DNA of 64,000 nucleotides from Rhizobacter sp. (GTDB lineage: Bacteria > Pseudomonadota > Gammaproteobacteria > Burkholderiales > Burkholderiaceae_C). Below are positions 31,858 to 42,000 of this stretch, piece after piece; the first letter of the stretch is position 1; every line of letters begins with the position of its first letter. Where the stretch lies: assembly GCA_023954175.1 (NCBI GenBank), contig JAMLIM010000011.1, positions 1 to 64,000 on the forward strand, in the 5' to 3' direction. The notes beneath the pieces were generated by a model that did no database searches, had not been told where the DNA came from, and was given only the letters and a program-made list of their open reading frames with translations. Made by a program: the position numbers and the translations under genes.

Positions 31858-32490
31858 TCACGCGTCGGGGTCGAACAGTCGACTCGCCGCGAGGCCGTCG
31901 TGCAGCCGGGACAGGGCCTCGTGCTGACAGCGCTCGTGCAGCGAGCAGCCCTTGCAGCGGCGGGCATCAGCTGTCGGTGGCGGCAGCGCGCCCGCGAGCA
32001 ACATCTCACGCACCGCGAGGGTCGTCTGGCGCACCAGCGCGCGCAACTCGGGCGTGATCGCCACGACGCGTCGGCGCTTCGAGCTGGCGTAGTAGAGCGC
32101 GCCCTCGGGGACGGTGCGGCCGGTCATCGCCTCCAGGCACAGCGCCTGTGCGGCAAGCTGCACGTCGTCGCAGGCGGCGATGTCGGCCGCCTTGTTTCGG
32201 CTGCCGTGCTTGTATTCCACCGGGTAGGGCGTGCCGTCGGGTTCGAACTCCACCACGTCGGCCTTGCCGATCAGGCCCAGTTCGTCGCTCCACACCGGCA
32301 GGGCGCGCTCGACGCGCAGACCCTTGCGTTCCTCGACGCCGGGCTTGTCCACCTGCGCATGCACCGCCTGCCCGCGCTGCGTAAGCAGGTTGTCGTCGAA
32401 GGCCTGCTCGAGGTGGATCAACCCGCACTGGCGCGGGCAATAAGCCCAGTGCTGCACGGCCGACAGGGGGAAGGGGTCGGGCTCTTCCAT
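31858..32490 (-). CDS. cas4: CRISPR-associated exonuclease Cas4 (type I-C)
   Basis: A 210-aa RecB-like nuclease that trims prespacers and helps select the PAM. Iron-sulfur cysteines are seen as Cys18/Cys22 (YCPRQC) and a C-terminal trio (CKGCSLHERC). The nuclease core has GKADVVEF with Asp78, VEYKHG with Glu92 and Lys94, and the QLAAQALCLEA helix. ATG 32490 is separated from the divergent antitoxin start by 61 bp, so cas4-cas1-cas2 may have their own promoter there. Confidence 0.93.
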   Translation of the reverse strand: MEEPDPFPLSAVQHWAYCPRQCGLIHLEQAFDDNLLTQRGQAVHAQVDKPGVEERKGLRVERALPVWSDELGLIGKADVVEFEPDGTPYPVEYKHGSRNKAADIAACDDVQLAAQALCLEAMTGRTVPEGALYYASSKRRRVVAITPELRALVRQTTLAVREMLLAGALPPPTADARRCKGCSLHERCQHEALSRLHDGLAASRLFDPDA

Positions 32491-32551
32491 GTGGGTGGCA
32501 CGTTCGCCGGCGCGCGACTAGACTGCCAGCAACGACATGACGGAGGCGCAC

Positions 32552-32776
32552 ATGCCAACTCCTATCGAAATCGTCGAAGCCGAGGCCATGAGGCTCACGC
32601 CGGGCGAACGCGCTGATCTGGCCGACAGGCTGTGGCTCAGCGTGCACTCCAAGGACGAAGTCGACGCCGCGTGGGATGCCGAGATCGCGCGGCGCATCCG
32701 GCAGATCGATTCCGGCGAGGTCGAGTGCATCCCGTGGGAAACCGTGATGGCTGAACTGCGCGCCCGACTCGATTGA
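32552..32776 (+). CDS. addiction-module antitoxin embedded in the cas operon
   Basis: A 74-aa acidic protein of the 'putative addiction module component' type: EIVEAEAMRLTPGERADLADRLWLS, then EIARRIRQIDSGEVECIPWE. Such proteins pair with ParE/RelE toxins. ATG 32552 is preferred to ATG 32537 because GGAGG lies 6-7 nt upstream of it. The stop overlaps the toxin ATG by one base (TGATG). It is on the plus strand while all cas genes around it are on the minus strand. Confidence 0.85.
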   Translation: MPTPIEIVEAEAMRLTPGERADLADRLWLSVHSKDEVDAAWDAEIARRIRQIDSGEVECIPWETVMAELRARLD

Positions 32777-33069
32777 TGCAGTTGATCGTCCACCCTGCGG
32801 CACGACGCGAACTCGACGCCGCGCTGGAGTGGAGCAAGGCAACCTTCGGCCGCCGCACGGCGGCGCGAATGCAGCGCCGGCTTGAACAGGCGGGCCGGAT
32901 GTTGATGCGCGAGCCGGCGATCGGCACGTCGGCGTCGCGCGGGGCGCGCAAGCTTCCGCTGAGCAGCTTCCCCTTCACGCTGGTGTATCGCGTGGAAGGC
33001 TCCGTCATTCACGTGCTGGCGCTGATGCATCAAAGCAGGGAGCCGGGATACTGGGTGGACAGAACGTAG
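32776..33069 (+). CDS. ParE/RelE-superfamily toxin embedded in the cas operon
   Basis: A 97-aa basic protein with the ParE-type pattern: MQLIVHPAARRELDAALEWSK at the start, RMLMREPAIGTSASRGARKLPL in the middle and FTLVYRVEGSVIHVLALMHQSREPGYW at the end. ParE toxins poison gyrase, RelE toxins cut mRNA; by overall pattern ParE is more likely. Its stop is 6 bp from the convergent cas7 stop. Together with the antitoxin it fills the whole cas7-cas4 gap. Confidence 0.87.
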   Translation: MQLIVHPAARRELDAALEWSKATFGRRTAARMQRRLEQAGRMLMREPAIGTSASRGARKLPLSSFPFTLVYRVEGSVIHVLALMHQSREPGYWVDRT

Positions 33070-33075
33070 GCGTCT

Positions 33076-33981
33076 TCAGCCGAGTCTGCGGATGAGCTTC
33101 ACACCTGTCGGCAGGTCGGCGTCATCCACTGCGATGGCGTAGTCACTGAAGTCCCGAGCGACCTCCACGCCTTCGCGGCGGCTGACGGACACGCGATCGA
33201 ACAGCGCATGGGCGTGGGCATTGCCGAGTTCGCCAGCGTGCTCGAAAACGTAGAGTGCCCGGGTCGCCATCTGCCCACGCGCAGCCGAGCGGTCGTGCTC
33301 GAACATGTCTTCCAGCGACTTGAAGAAAAGCTCGAGGTCGGCCTCGCCGAAACCGGTCTGCTTGGCGAGAAAAGCCGAGACGAACCCATGCGCGCGGTAG
33401 ATGCCGTAGGGCACGGTGTGCTTGCGGCCCATGGTGCGGTTGTCTCCTTCCTGGCTCTCCGATTCCTTCTCAGTCGCCACGGCCATGCGGGTGATGGAAT
33501 GCTCGGTGGCGACGATCGGGTCGATCGAGCGCGCGAAGGTCATCTGCACGGGGCCACGCACCTGGCCGCAGTTGACGCCGATGGACATCACGGCGCCGAA
33601 GGTGCGCACGTCGTAGAAGTTCTTGCAGATCCAATCGCGGGCCTTCTTCACACTCTCCTCGCTGCCCTTGCGCTTGGCCTTCTTCTTGTCGTCCTTGCCA
33701 TCGTCACCGAGTTCCGCGCTGGCGCCGATGGCCTCGTAGGCCGCGCGATGCGTGCGTTCGAGCACGCCCTTTTCCTTGATGTAGATGTCGAACGGTGGCT
33801 TGCACTCGTTGACCATGCCCACGTAGTTGCGCACCTTGCGCTTGAGCGCTACGTCGGTGACAAGGCCATGACCCGTCTCGGCGTCGAGGCGCGGCATGTT
33901 GCCGGCATCGGGATCGCCATTGGGGTTGCCGTCCTTCACGTCGAACAGCAGCACGAAGTCGTAGCGGTGGCTCAGGGACAT
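33076..33981 (-). CDS. cas7: type I-C Cascade backbone protein Cas7 (Csd2)
   Basis: A 301-aa Cas7c that coats the crRNA in the I-C effector complex. The N-terminus [24 protein letters not shown] is the Csd2 hallmark. Later blocks such as [23 protein letters not shown] and [14 protein letters not shown] are also typical. It starts one base after the cas8c stop, so both are co-translated. Length and motifs are normal. Confidence 0.96.
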   Translation of the reverse strand: MSLSHRYDFVLLFDVKDGNPNGDPDAGNMPRLDAETGHGLVTDVALKRKVRNYVGMVNECKPPFDIYIKEKGVLERTHRAAYEAIGASAELGDDGKDDKKKAKRKGSEESVKKARDWICKNFYDVRTFGAVMSIGVNCGQVRGPVQMTFARSIDPIVATEHSITRMAVATEKESESQEGDNRTMGRKHTVPYGIYRAHGFVSAFLAKQTGFGEADLELFFKSLEDMFEHDRSAARGQMATRALYVFEHAGELGNAHAHALFDRVSVSRREGVEVARDFSDYAIAVDDADLPTGVKLIRRLG

Positions 33982-33982
33982 G

Positions 33983-34351
33983 TCATTCCTCCTTGGTGGT
34001 CGGGGTGTCGGCAGCGTCCTTGCGCGCGAAGAACGCTTGCCGCTGGTGGTAGTAGCCGAGCGCGAATCGGCCCTGGTCGGGCAGGGTCAGTTGGCGTGGA
34101 AAGTCGGTCACGGGCTCGAGCACCTCGCCGATCAACCGCTCGAAATAGGCGGCCGGCCCGTCGGCGAGCTTCTTCAGGTGCGCGTTCTTGAGGCGCAACA
34201 GCGTCGTGAACACCGCAACCGGTGTGGTCGAAGCAGCGCCGTAGTAGCGGTCGCGGATGGTGGCGTTGATGCCGGGCATCGCCTGCTGCTGGATGCGCTC
34301 CAGCACGGCGAACAATCGGCCGAGCCGGTAGGCGACGTCGGTTTGCTGCAT
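33983..34351 (-). CDS. cas11c: Cas11c small subunit from an internal start within cas8c
   Basis: Met473 of Cas8c (ATG at 34351-34349) is preceded by AAGGAG at 34366-34361 with a 9-nt gap, a strong ribosome-binding site inside a coding region. Translation from it in the same frame gives a 122-aa helical protein ([19 protein letters not shown]...). Type I-C systems are known to make Cas11c this way and the size fits. The small subunit stabilises the R-loop in the effector complex. Confidence 0.75.
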   Translation of the reverse strand: MQQTDVAYRLGRLFAVLERIQQQAMPGINATIRDRYYGAASTTPVAVFTTLLRLKNAHLKKLADGPAAYFERLIGEVLEPVTDFPRQLTLPDQGRFALGYYHQRQAFFARKDAADTPTTKEE

Positions 34352-35767
34352 GTCCAGGGTCTCCTTGAAGTGGCTGTAGGTGGCGGGCAGGTGACGATGC
34401 TGGCGGCGGTGGTCGCGGTTGAGCCAGGCCTTGAGAACCGCGGCGCGCAGATAGGTCACGTCCTGCTCCGCCTTGCAGCGGATGACGGCGGCATTGAGCA
34501 GCAGCGCGGGGTAGGGCAGGCCCTCAAGAATGGCACGCATCCATTCGCCCGCGAGCCGCGGCGGAACGTTGTCGAGCTTGCGCTGCAGTGCCAGGTCGCG
34601 GAGCAGGCGGAACAGGGAGGGCGTGACTGGATCGCTGTCATAGCAACGCACGATCCTCAGGTCGTCGAAGTGCTGCGCGATGCGTGGTGCCAGTTCGGAC
34701 AACGGCGCGCGCAGCCAGAAGCGGACACTGATGCGCGCAGCATTGGGGGCCAGACCGAGCACGAAGAATTGAACGTCCCGTTCGGCGACCGGCAGCTGGC
34801 CGCCCTTCAGCGCCTCGAACAGCGCCTGCACGGCGCGCACGCCGCGGCCGGGATCGTCCTTGTTCTCGCCGAAGAAGTCTGCCAGCGTGAATTCGCCGTC
34901 GAAGCGAGAAGGACTGTCAGCCCAGAACACGGTCGAGGCGTCGCCGACCTGCACCCGATTGCGTGGCGAGGCCAGGAGGAAATTGAGGCTCGTCGAATAG
35001 GCAGCCGAAGCGCTGGAGCCCACCGGTGCGATCTCCTCCGTGCGCCCCAACTTCCCATAGGAAATGAACGCAGCCGCATTGAACGACACGAGGTTGGCGC
35101 CGGCCGGCTGCGAGTTCCACACGCCCTTCAAGACCGTTTCGTTCAGGGCAAGTGGCACGTCCGTCGCGCCGGTGACCAGGCATCGCCCACGGACTGCATC
35201 GACGAGCAATGCCGCTGTTTGCGCGGCGTAGTCTCGACGCGCTGTCTCCCGCTCATGTACGTTGATCGGCCCGTCGCTCGCCAATCGAAACGCGAGAACC
35301 GGATCACGGTCATCGAAGTCTGCCGTCGCGCTGAAGCGCTCGATGAGTGCGTTGGCTTTCGCTGGATCCGTTTGCAGCGATCTCAAGAACAGCCCGACTG
35401 CCCGCACACCCACGTCGGTCGCGCCGGGAAACCAGTGGTTGATGGTCTGGATGAAGCTTTCGAGCTTCATTGCACCACGATTGCCGACACCGAGCACGAA
35501 GCTGGCGTTGTCCCAAAGCAGATTCGCGTCCTTGCCGCTGTTGGTGTGCTTGAGCGCTTGCTTGCCTATCGACGGAAGGAGTTCAGGTCGGCCCACGCGC
35601 TTGCCGTTCTCCACTGTGAAGAGGGGCTGAAGGTCAACGCACTGGCCGTCGTCTCGCAGCACGATGATGTAGTCGAGCGGCCTGCGAATCCATCCGGGCG
35701 GTGCGATGTCGCTGTCCTGCAGGTTTCGCTGACGCTCGTAGAACCGCACCAGTTCCTGGAGGATCAT
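33983..35767 (-). CDS. cas8c: type I-C Cascade large subunit Cas8c (Csd1)
   Basis: A 594-aa Cas8c, the subunit that reads the PAM and starts R-loop formation. It has the Csd1 N-terminal pattern ([21 protein letters not shown]) and the block NDFVLGVGN-like [19 protein letters not shown]. Its ATG overlaps the cas5c stop by 4 nt (ATGA). The last 122 codons can also be read from an internal start as Cas11c. Most of its length is visibly less GC-rich than the housekeeping genes in the window. Confidence 0.95.
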   Translation of the reverse strand: MILQELVRFYERQRNLQDSDIAPPGWIRRPLDYIIVLRDDGQCVDLQPLFTVENGKRVGRPELLPSIGKQALKHTNSGKDANLLWDNASFVLGVGNRGAMKLESFIQTINHWFPGATDVGVRAVGLFLRSLQTDPAKANALIERFSATADFDDRDPVLAFRLASDGPINVHERETARRDYAAQTAALLVDAVRGRCLVTGATDVPLALNETVLKGVWNSQPAGANLVSFNAAAFISYGKLGRTEEIAPVGSSASAAYSTSLNFLLASPRNRVQVGDASTVFWADSPSRFDGEFTLADFFGENKDDPGRGVRAVQALFEALKGGQLPVAERDVQFFVLGLAPNAARISVRFWLRAPLSELAPRIAQHFDDLRIVRCYDSDPVTPSLFRLLRDLALQRKLDNVPPRLAGEWMRAILEGLPYPALLLNAAVIRCKAEQDVTYLRAAVLKAWLNRDHRRQHRHLPATYSHFKETLDMQQTDVAYRLGRLFAVLERIQQQAMPGINATIRDRYYGAASTTPVAVFTTLLRLKNAHLKKLADGPAAYFERLIGEVLEPVTDFPRQLTLPDQGRFALGYYHQRQAFFARKDAADTPTTKEE

Positions 35768-36420
35768 CGCGCGCCTCCCTTCGCGTCGACCTCAATCACA
35801 CCGTCTTGCATCTGCGCCCGAAAGAACACCGGCTGCGGGTCACTGGGATTGTGAAAGTCCAGGTCATGCAACATCCAGCCGAGGTCGCGCGACTCGGCAA
35901 TCGGTGGGCGTTCGCTGGACGGATCGGTGATCAGCCTGACGGCCGCGGCGAATTCGCGGCAGCCGAGGTAGGGCTGATTCACGCATTGGCCGTTTGCGGC
36001 TCGGCGCTCGAACATGGCGAAGAATTTCTGCGCGGGTTCCGGATCGCTGCGATCGTCGCGGACTCCAAGGTCGGCGTGGACGCGATAGGCCACGTCGCGC
36101 AGAAACAGGCTGGCGCGCTGCTGGCGATCCTCTTCGACGTAGATCGCGAGATCGCCTTCGCCTTCGGTCATCGCCTGTTGGACGTTGTGTGTCGAAATAA
36201 CGGACGCCACTTCATTGCGCCGAAGGTTGATCCAGCGGATCGGCGCCAGCACCTCGATGCGTCTGATGTGCCAGCGGATCGCCGGCTTCCAGAGGATCGA
36301 CTCGAACACCGCGCGCGCCGCCGAAGGCGTGATCACGTCGTACGAGACTCGCTCGACCTTCATCTCCGGTCGGGTGAAGCAGGCGAAGTCGCCGGAGATT
36401 TCGAGGCAGTAGGACTTCAT
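35764..36420 (-). CDS. cas5c: type I-C Cas5 (Cas5d), pre-crRNA processing subunit
   Basis: A 218-aa Cas5d. I-C loci lack Cas6, and Cas5d both cuts pre-crRNA and holds the 5' handle. The start YCLEISGDFACFTRPEMKVERVSYDVITPSAAR is typical, as is RQQRASLFLRDVAYRVHADL. ATG 36420 gives the normal N-terminus; open sequence upstream of it has no family similarity. 32 bp separate it from the cas3 stop. Confidence 0.94.
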   Translation of the reverse strand: MKSYCLEISGDFACFTRPEMKVERVSYDVITPSAARAVFESILWKPAIRWHIRRIEVLAPIRWINLRRNEVASVISTHNVQQAMTEGEGDLAIYVEEDRQQRASLFLRDVAYRVHADLGVRDDRSDPEPAQKFFAMFERRAANGQCVNQPYLGCREFAAAVRLITDPSSERPPIAESRDLGWMLHDLDFHNPSDPQPVFFRAQMQDGVIEVDAKGGAR

Positions 36421-36452
36421 CTTCTCAAGCACTCCGTTTCGATGGCACGCAA

Positions 36453-38858
36453 CTATTGCACGAGGCTCGCCGCATCCAGCGCGCGGCCCTCGGGCAGCAA
36501 GCCGAAGCGAGCGTCGTAGCGCAGTTCGTCGATCAGCAGAAACAGGCCTGGCTGAACCTCCAGCACATCGCCACGATCCTGCCATTGCTCAACCTGCCTT
36601 CGGCGCGTATTGACGGTGTAGCGCTGCAACGCGCGCAGCAGCCAGCGGTCAGTGTCGCCTCGCCGAAGACAGGCAATCAGCATACTGACCGAGCGCGCGT
36701 CGGGCGAAGGGCTCACGTACGGCACGATCACGCTGGCCTGATCCTCGTCATCGACGAGGCGGAACTTCTTCGCGGCAGTGCGAAAGGCGAAGCTCAGATC
36801 GGCATTGCTTCGCAAGTCCTCGACGATGCCGCGCTGGTCGCGGCTCTTGAAGCCCGCGTAGTACAGCGGGAAGTAGCGTTCGAACGCTTCAGGTCCGAGC
36901 GTCTGCAGGCGTTTGTCGACCAGGGTACTTCGTGTGGCTTGCGCAGCGGCGCGTACACCGTTCAGCGGCGAAGGGATGTCTCGCACGAAGACCACGACGA
37001 GGCCCTTTGCCCCGCCAGGCAACAGGCCTTCGCGATTGCAGCGGCCAGCAGCCTGGGCAACTGAATCGAGCCCCGCGAGCGAGCGATAGACCACTGGAAA
37101 GTCGATATCGACGCCGGCCTCCACCAACTGGGTGCTGACGACTCGCAGCGGCCGAACATCCACGCCGGCGCGGCGCGCGGCGAGTCGTTCGCGAATCTCG
37201 CCAATCACGTCGGCGCGGTGCTGGCCACACATTGCGGCCGACAGATGCAATGTCATGCCGTCGGTTCGTGCATCCAGCGCGGCGACGATCTCGGCCGCGT
37301 CGCTGCGGGTGTTGACGATCGCCAGTACGCACTCGTGCCCAGCCAGGCGAGCCGCAAGCTCAGCGGTGGGCAGACTTGCCTGGAGATCGACGGGCCACTC
37401 GATATGCACGCGGTCGAGCGTACGGAACAACGTCGGCTCGTCGTCAACGATGCGCACAGGCGGGGGCAAGCCACGCAGGCTTTGGCGTGGGTCGAAACGC
37501 GGCAAGTCGGTCAACGTCGGCTGGGTGGCGGTGCACAGCACGACGGTGACGCCGTAGTGCGCCACCAGCAGTTGCAAGGTGTCGAGGATGGGTTGCAGAA
37601 ATTCGGGCGGTAGCAGCTGTGCTTCGTCGAGCACGATCACGCTGTTGGCGATGTTGTGCAGCTTGCGGCAGCGCGAGGTGCGAGCTGCAAACAGCGACTC
37701 GAACAACTGCACGTTGGTGGTGACGACAAGCGGTGCATCCCAGTTTTCGCAGGCCAGGCGGGTTCGTGCGGTTTCGGTGCTGGCGTCGGTGTCGGCCTGG
37801 CTGTGGTGCTCGACGATCGCATCGCGACCGAAGATTCCGGCGAAGACGTCGGCCGTCTGCTCGATGATGCTGGTGTAGGGTATGGCGTAGATCACCCGCC
37901 GTTTACCGTGCGCCACCGCATGGTTCAACGCGAAGGCGAGCGAGGACAAAGTCTTGCCCCCGCCGGTAGGCACGTTCAGCGAGAACACGCCTGCCGGCAG
38001 CGAGGCTTTCTCTCGACATTGGCGCAATACGTCGTTGCGTGCCAGCATCACCGGATCGACTGCGCGCCCCTGCGACTCGACTTCGGCGGCCTTTGCTTGC
38101 AGGTGTTCGTCCAGTTGGCGTCGATAGATGCTTAGAGCAGGAAATCCGGCGCGGGTCTGCGACTTCGATTCGCTCATGAACCCTTCTGTGTCGAGGAAGT
38201 CGGCATCCACGAGCGCCGAGAAGAGCATCCGGATCCACAACGCGCAGGCCAGGGGATTGCCGCTGCGGACGCCGGGAATCGTGGTGAACGCGCGTTGTAG
38301 GTCGAAGTCAGCGGGCAGCGGCAAGATATCGGGGCTTGCCGCCATGCAAGCGTTCAATGCCTGGTCGTACTCGCACCCACTGTCCGAAGCTCGTGTGCCG
38401 AGCAGGCGATCGTCGAGGCTGGCTACCCAATCCGCCAAGCCGGCATGGTGGCCCGCGATGACATAGGCAAGAACGCGCGCTGCACGTTCGCCTTCAGCGC
38501 CGAATCGGCTGCGAAAAACATGCATGGCATGCAGTGCGCCCGCTGCGGAGTGGGTCTTGTCACTGGTCCTGGGCAGCTTGCCTTCGATGTGAGCGTCGCT
38601 GTTGAGCCGGATGTAGGACTGGAAGCCCGCGCGGTACTTGCCGAGATCGTGCCAACAACCGGCGAGGCGCGCCCAGTCTGGCCCGAATCCCTGAGCGAAC
38701 GTCGATGCAAATTTGGCAACAGCGACCAGATGAGACGAAAGCGCGTGGGACACGATCTGCCCCGTCGTGCGGTCGATTCGCGAATGTGCCCAGAAGTTGT
38801 CGTCCACGTGGATGCCTCGGGTGCTTGGCCTTTGGACTATGCTCCGCTTGAGGCTCAT
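36453..38858 (-). CDS. cas3: type I-C Cas3 nuclease-helicase
   Basis: An 801-aa Cas3 that degrades target DNA after Cascade binding. The N-terminal HD nuclease has FWAHSR, CWHDLGKYR (near residue 70), SAAGALHAMH and IAGHHAGLADW. The helicase has Walker A PTGGGKT near residue 300, the DEAQ box VLDEAQLLPP, STQLVEAGVDIDFP and QAAGRCNREG. All key residues are present. ATG 38858 overlaps by 4 nt the stop of a 52-codon open frame upstream, so cas3 is probably translated by coupling to it. Confidence 0.95.
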   Translation of the reverse strand: MSLKRSIVQRPSTRGIHVDDNFWAHSRIDRTTGQIVSHALSSHLVAVAKFASTFAQGFGPDWARLAGCWHDLGKYRAGFQSYIRLNSDAHIEGKLPRTSDKTHSAAGALHAMHVFRSRFGAEGERAARVLAYVIAGHHAGLADWVASLDDRLLGTRASDSGCEYDQALNACMAASPDILPLPADFDLQRAFTTIPGVRSGNPLACALWIRMLFSALVDADFLDTEGFMSESKSQTRAGFPALSIYRRQLDEHLQAKAAEVESQGRAVDPVMLARNDVLRQCREKASLPAGVFSLNVPTGGGKTLSSLAFALNHAVAHGKRRVIYAIPYTSIIEQTADVFAGIFGRDAIVEHHSQADTDASTETARTRLACENWDAPLVVTTNVQLFESLFAARTSRCRKLHNIANSVIVLDEAQLLPPEFLQPILDTLQLLVAHYGVTVVLCTATQPTLTDLPRFDPRQSLRGLPPPVRIVDDEPTLFRTLDRVHIEWPVDLQASLPTAELAARLAGHECVLAIVNTRSDAAEIVAALDARTDGMTLHLSAAMCGQHRADVIGEIRERLAARRAGVDVRPLRVVSTQLVEAGVDIDFPVVYRSLAGLDSVAQAAGRCNREGLLPGGAKGLVVVFVRDIPSPLNGVRAAAQATRSTLVDKRLQTLGPEAFERYFPLYYAGFKSRDQRGIVEDLRSNADLSFAFRTAAKKFRLVDDEDQASVIVPYVSPSPDARSVSMLIACLRRGDTDRWLLRALQRYTVNTRRRQVEQWQDRGDVLEVQPGLFLLIDELRYDARFGLLPEGRALDAASLVQ

Positions 38859-39013
38859 GACATGAGCCTATCAAATCTCGCGTGCGGCTTCTCTACCACG
38901 ACCTCGCGCGACACCGTTGGCCCCGGCTTGTCGGCCTTCGGCACGTGACGCTGGATGTTCCTCGCCAGTTCGCGCGAGTCCGCGTTGCGCATGCTTGGGC
39001 GCTGGCGATTCAT
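38855..39013 (-). CDS. 52-aa small protein coupled to cas3 (unknown family)
   Basis: On the minus strand an ATG at 39013 opens 52 codons ending in TGA at 38857-38855, which overlaps the cas3 ATG as ATGA. Third-position GC is high as in real genes here. The product is basic and polar (MNRQRPSMRNADSRELARNI and on), with no membrane segment and no family I recognise. The frame stays open about 20 codons upstream of the ATG, so a non-ATG start is possible. The CHAT stop is 48 bp before the ATG. Coupling to cas3 is the main reason to believe it. Confidence 0.55.
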   Translation of the reverse strand: MNRQRPSMRNADSRELARNIQRHVPKADKPGPTVSREVVVEKPHARFDRLMS

Positions 39014-39061
39014 CCAATCCTGCGACGCAATCGTCAGTTCACGAATAGCTCTCGGCGAACA

Positions 39062-42000
39062 TCAACGGCGCTGCTTCGCGGGCGCCTTCTTCGCCGCCGT
39101 CTTGCGCGCCTTGGCCGGTGCACGCTTGCGCGCAGCGGGTGATGTCTTGCGTGCGGCTGTCTTGCGTGCGGCTGTCTTGCGTGCGGCGGGCGCCGCAGCC
39201 GGCGGCTCGGCGTTGCCCCCCGGCCGATCATCGCGCCGCCCGCTGCCCGGCTGCAGCAGCTCGGCGATTTGCAGCAGGCGGTCCGCAATGCGCCGGTGCT
39301 CGGCCGCGTGGCGTGGCGCACGCGTGCGGTCGACGACCGACAGCGCATCGTGCAGGCGCGACATCAGGCACAGCTGCGACAGCACGGCGTCGAGATCCCT
39401 CGGCTTGAAGATGATGTTGGACAGCGCCTCGCGGTAGGCCGCGGCAACGGGCTCGAAGGCGCTGCGGCCGGCGTCGCCCGTCTTGCCGAGCGAGCCGTCG
39501 AGCTTGGCGGCGACGAGCAGGGCTTCGGGTTGCAGCAGCGCATTGAAGAAGCCGCCGTCGCGCCTGAATGCATCGGCCGCGGCCTTTGCGCATTGCTGGC
39601 CCAGGGCGAGCGCGGCGTCGCGCTCGGCCATGCTGCCCCACGGCGTGAGGGCCTCGAGCGCGAGGCGGTTGAGCGCCAACGCGGGCTCGAAGCGGGCCTG
39701 CCCGGGCGCGCCCTCGGCGCGGCCGAAGGCCTGCAGCGCCTGCAGGAGCGTCGCGCGCATGGCGTCGCCCGCAGCGGCGACGTCCTTGTCGGACGCGCCC
39801 GGCGCAAGCACGCGCCGCGCCTGCACGCCGGCGAGGCGCTTGAGCGCCGCGCCCTGCAGTGCGCAGCGCGCGGCGTTCGCACACGCGGCGTCGGCGCCCG
39901 ACACGAGGGCGTCGAGCTGGCGCAGGCGCTCGAGCGCGCGCTCGATCATGTCCTCGTCGCCATTGGCTTCGCCGAGGCGGCTCTCGACATCGGCGAGCTG
40001 CTCGATGTCGCGTATCGGCACACGCCCGCTGCGGTCGTCGGACTGGATCGCACGCAGGAAAGCGGCGCGCGCCTCGTCGTACAGACCGAGGTCGCGCCAG
40101 GCCGCACCGAGCGCCGACTGCAGGGGGGGCAGTTCGAGCCAGCCCGGCGGGCAGCGCTGCTCGATGAGCTGGCGAATCGAGCGCGCCTGCGCCTTGGCTT
40201 CGCGTTCGGTCTGACGGTGCTTCTTGCGTGACAGGTCGGCGCGCAGGCTCGCGAGGGCGTCGAGCAGTTCCTCGGGTGACGCGAAGGGCGCGCCGGCGGC
40301 GCTGCCGCGCGCGCCTTCGACGCGCGGCTCGGCACGCCAGGCCGGGTCGCCGTAGGCCTGGAAGGCGCCCCAGGTGATGTCGTCGCTGCGCTTGTTCCAG
40401 GTCGCCTTGCGCGCGGCATGGACGGCGTCGCCGAAGGCCAGGCGTTGCTGCAGCAGCGCGCGGTAAAAGGTTTCGCCGAACAGTTGCGCCTGCTGGTCGT
40501 CCACCGCCCAGCCGGCGACGACGACGCAGCGCACGCCGATCTCGATCAGCTCGGTCGCGATGCTCGCGGCGAGCTTGTTGCCGTCGCGCACCGTCGCATC
40601 GACCTGGCCGAGGTGGCAGCAGCTGAGGTAGACGAGCTCGGGCACGGTCTCCATCGCCGCGATCTCGGCTGCGGTGATCAAGAGCCCGCCCGACAGCACG
40701 ACACCGCTGCGCCGGCGCCCGTCGCGGTGCTGCAGGTCGAACACGCCGTGCGCCGAGACGTGCAGCAACCGATAAGGCTGGCGGTAGAGCAGCCCGAGGA
40801 TGTGGCTCGCCGGATAGTCGGCGCCGATCGCCGACGTGACGGCGTAGTTCAGGCCGCCCAGCACGGCGGCCACCGCATTCGCTTCGGCCTCGGCGCCGGG
40901 CAGCGGCGGCGGGTCGGGGGCGTCTGTGCGGTCTGGCTGGCGCGGGTCGGGGAAGGCGGCGCCGAAACCTTCGACCGACGGATTGCCGACCACGAGCGCG
41001 CTGCGATCGAGCGCCTGGCGCACCTGGGCGCGAAAGCGCGTCGAAGCCAGCTGGCGCACGACCGGCGTGCGCACCGCCATCGGCAGCGCATCGTCGGCCG
41101 CGCCGGCGGCGTCGGCCAGCATCAACTCCCACGGCAGGTTGGCGGTGGCGGCATCGACGACGAGCACGACGCGTTCGAGCTGGCGCGCGGCATCCTTGAA
41201 CTCGTGCGGCACCATCAGCTGGAACAGCATGCGGCCGATGTCTTCCTGCCAGGCGGTGTTGTGGATCTGCTGGCGCACGAGCGCCTCGATCAGCCCCGGC
41301 TGGCGCTGCTGCACGACCGACTCGGCACGCGCGCGCTGGCCGACGTAGAGGAAGCGCAGGCGCGTTGCGATGCCGGTGCGCGGCGCGCGTGGGTTGGCCT
41401 TGACTCGAGACGAGGTCGGCGTCGCGTCAGCGTCGACATCGGCGTTGGTCTCGGCGTTGGCATGAGGCGCGGCGCTGTCGTCGCGATCGGCGTCCGTCAC
41501 CAGCAGGCGCGGCCAGTAGCTCTGGCCGCCGGCGTCGAACAGGCGCTGGCGCATGCCTTCACCCTGCTGCAGCTCCGGGTTGCAGACGAGCAGCGTGCCC
41601 ATGCGGGCGGCGACGTCGCCGAGCTTGTCGGGGATCTGGCGCAGCGCGTAGACGGCGCTGATCGCGCTGTCCTGATACAGCTCGACGATGTCGAGGCGGG
41701 CGACGCGGATGTTCAGGCGCGTCGTCTCGAAGAAGCGCGCGTTCGCTTCGAGCACGCCGCGCACGAGCGCTTCGACCGATGCGCCGATCGTCATGTTCGC
41801 AGAGGAGTTGTAGCCGAGCAGCAGCGCGGCGAGCGGCAGTTCGCGCTCTTCCTTGCCGAGCACGTCGATCACCTGCAGCAGGTAGCGCAGCACGCCCGCG
41901 CGCACGGCGTCGGTCAGCGCGCCGACGCTGAGCGCACCGTCGTAGGCGCCGAGGCCGACGACGATCGCACCGCCCAGGCTGCCGCGCTGGCGCTCCTGCA

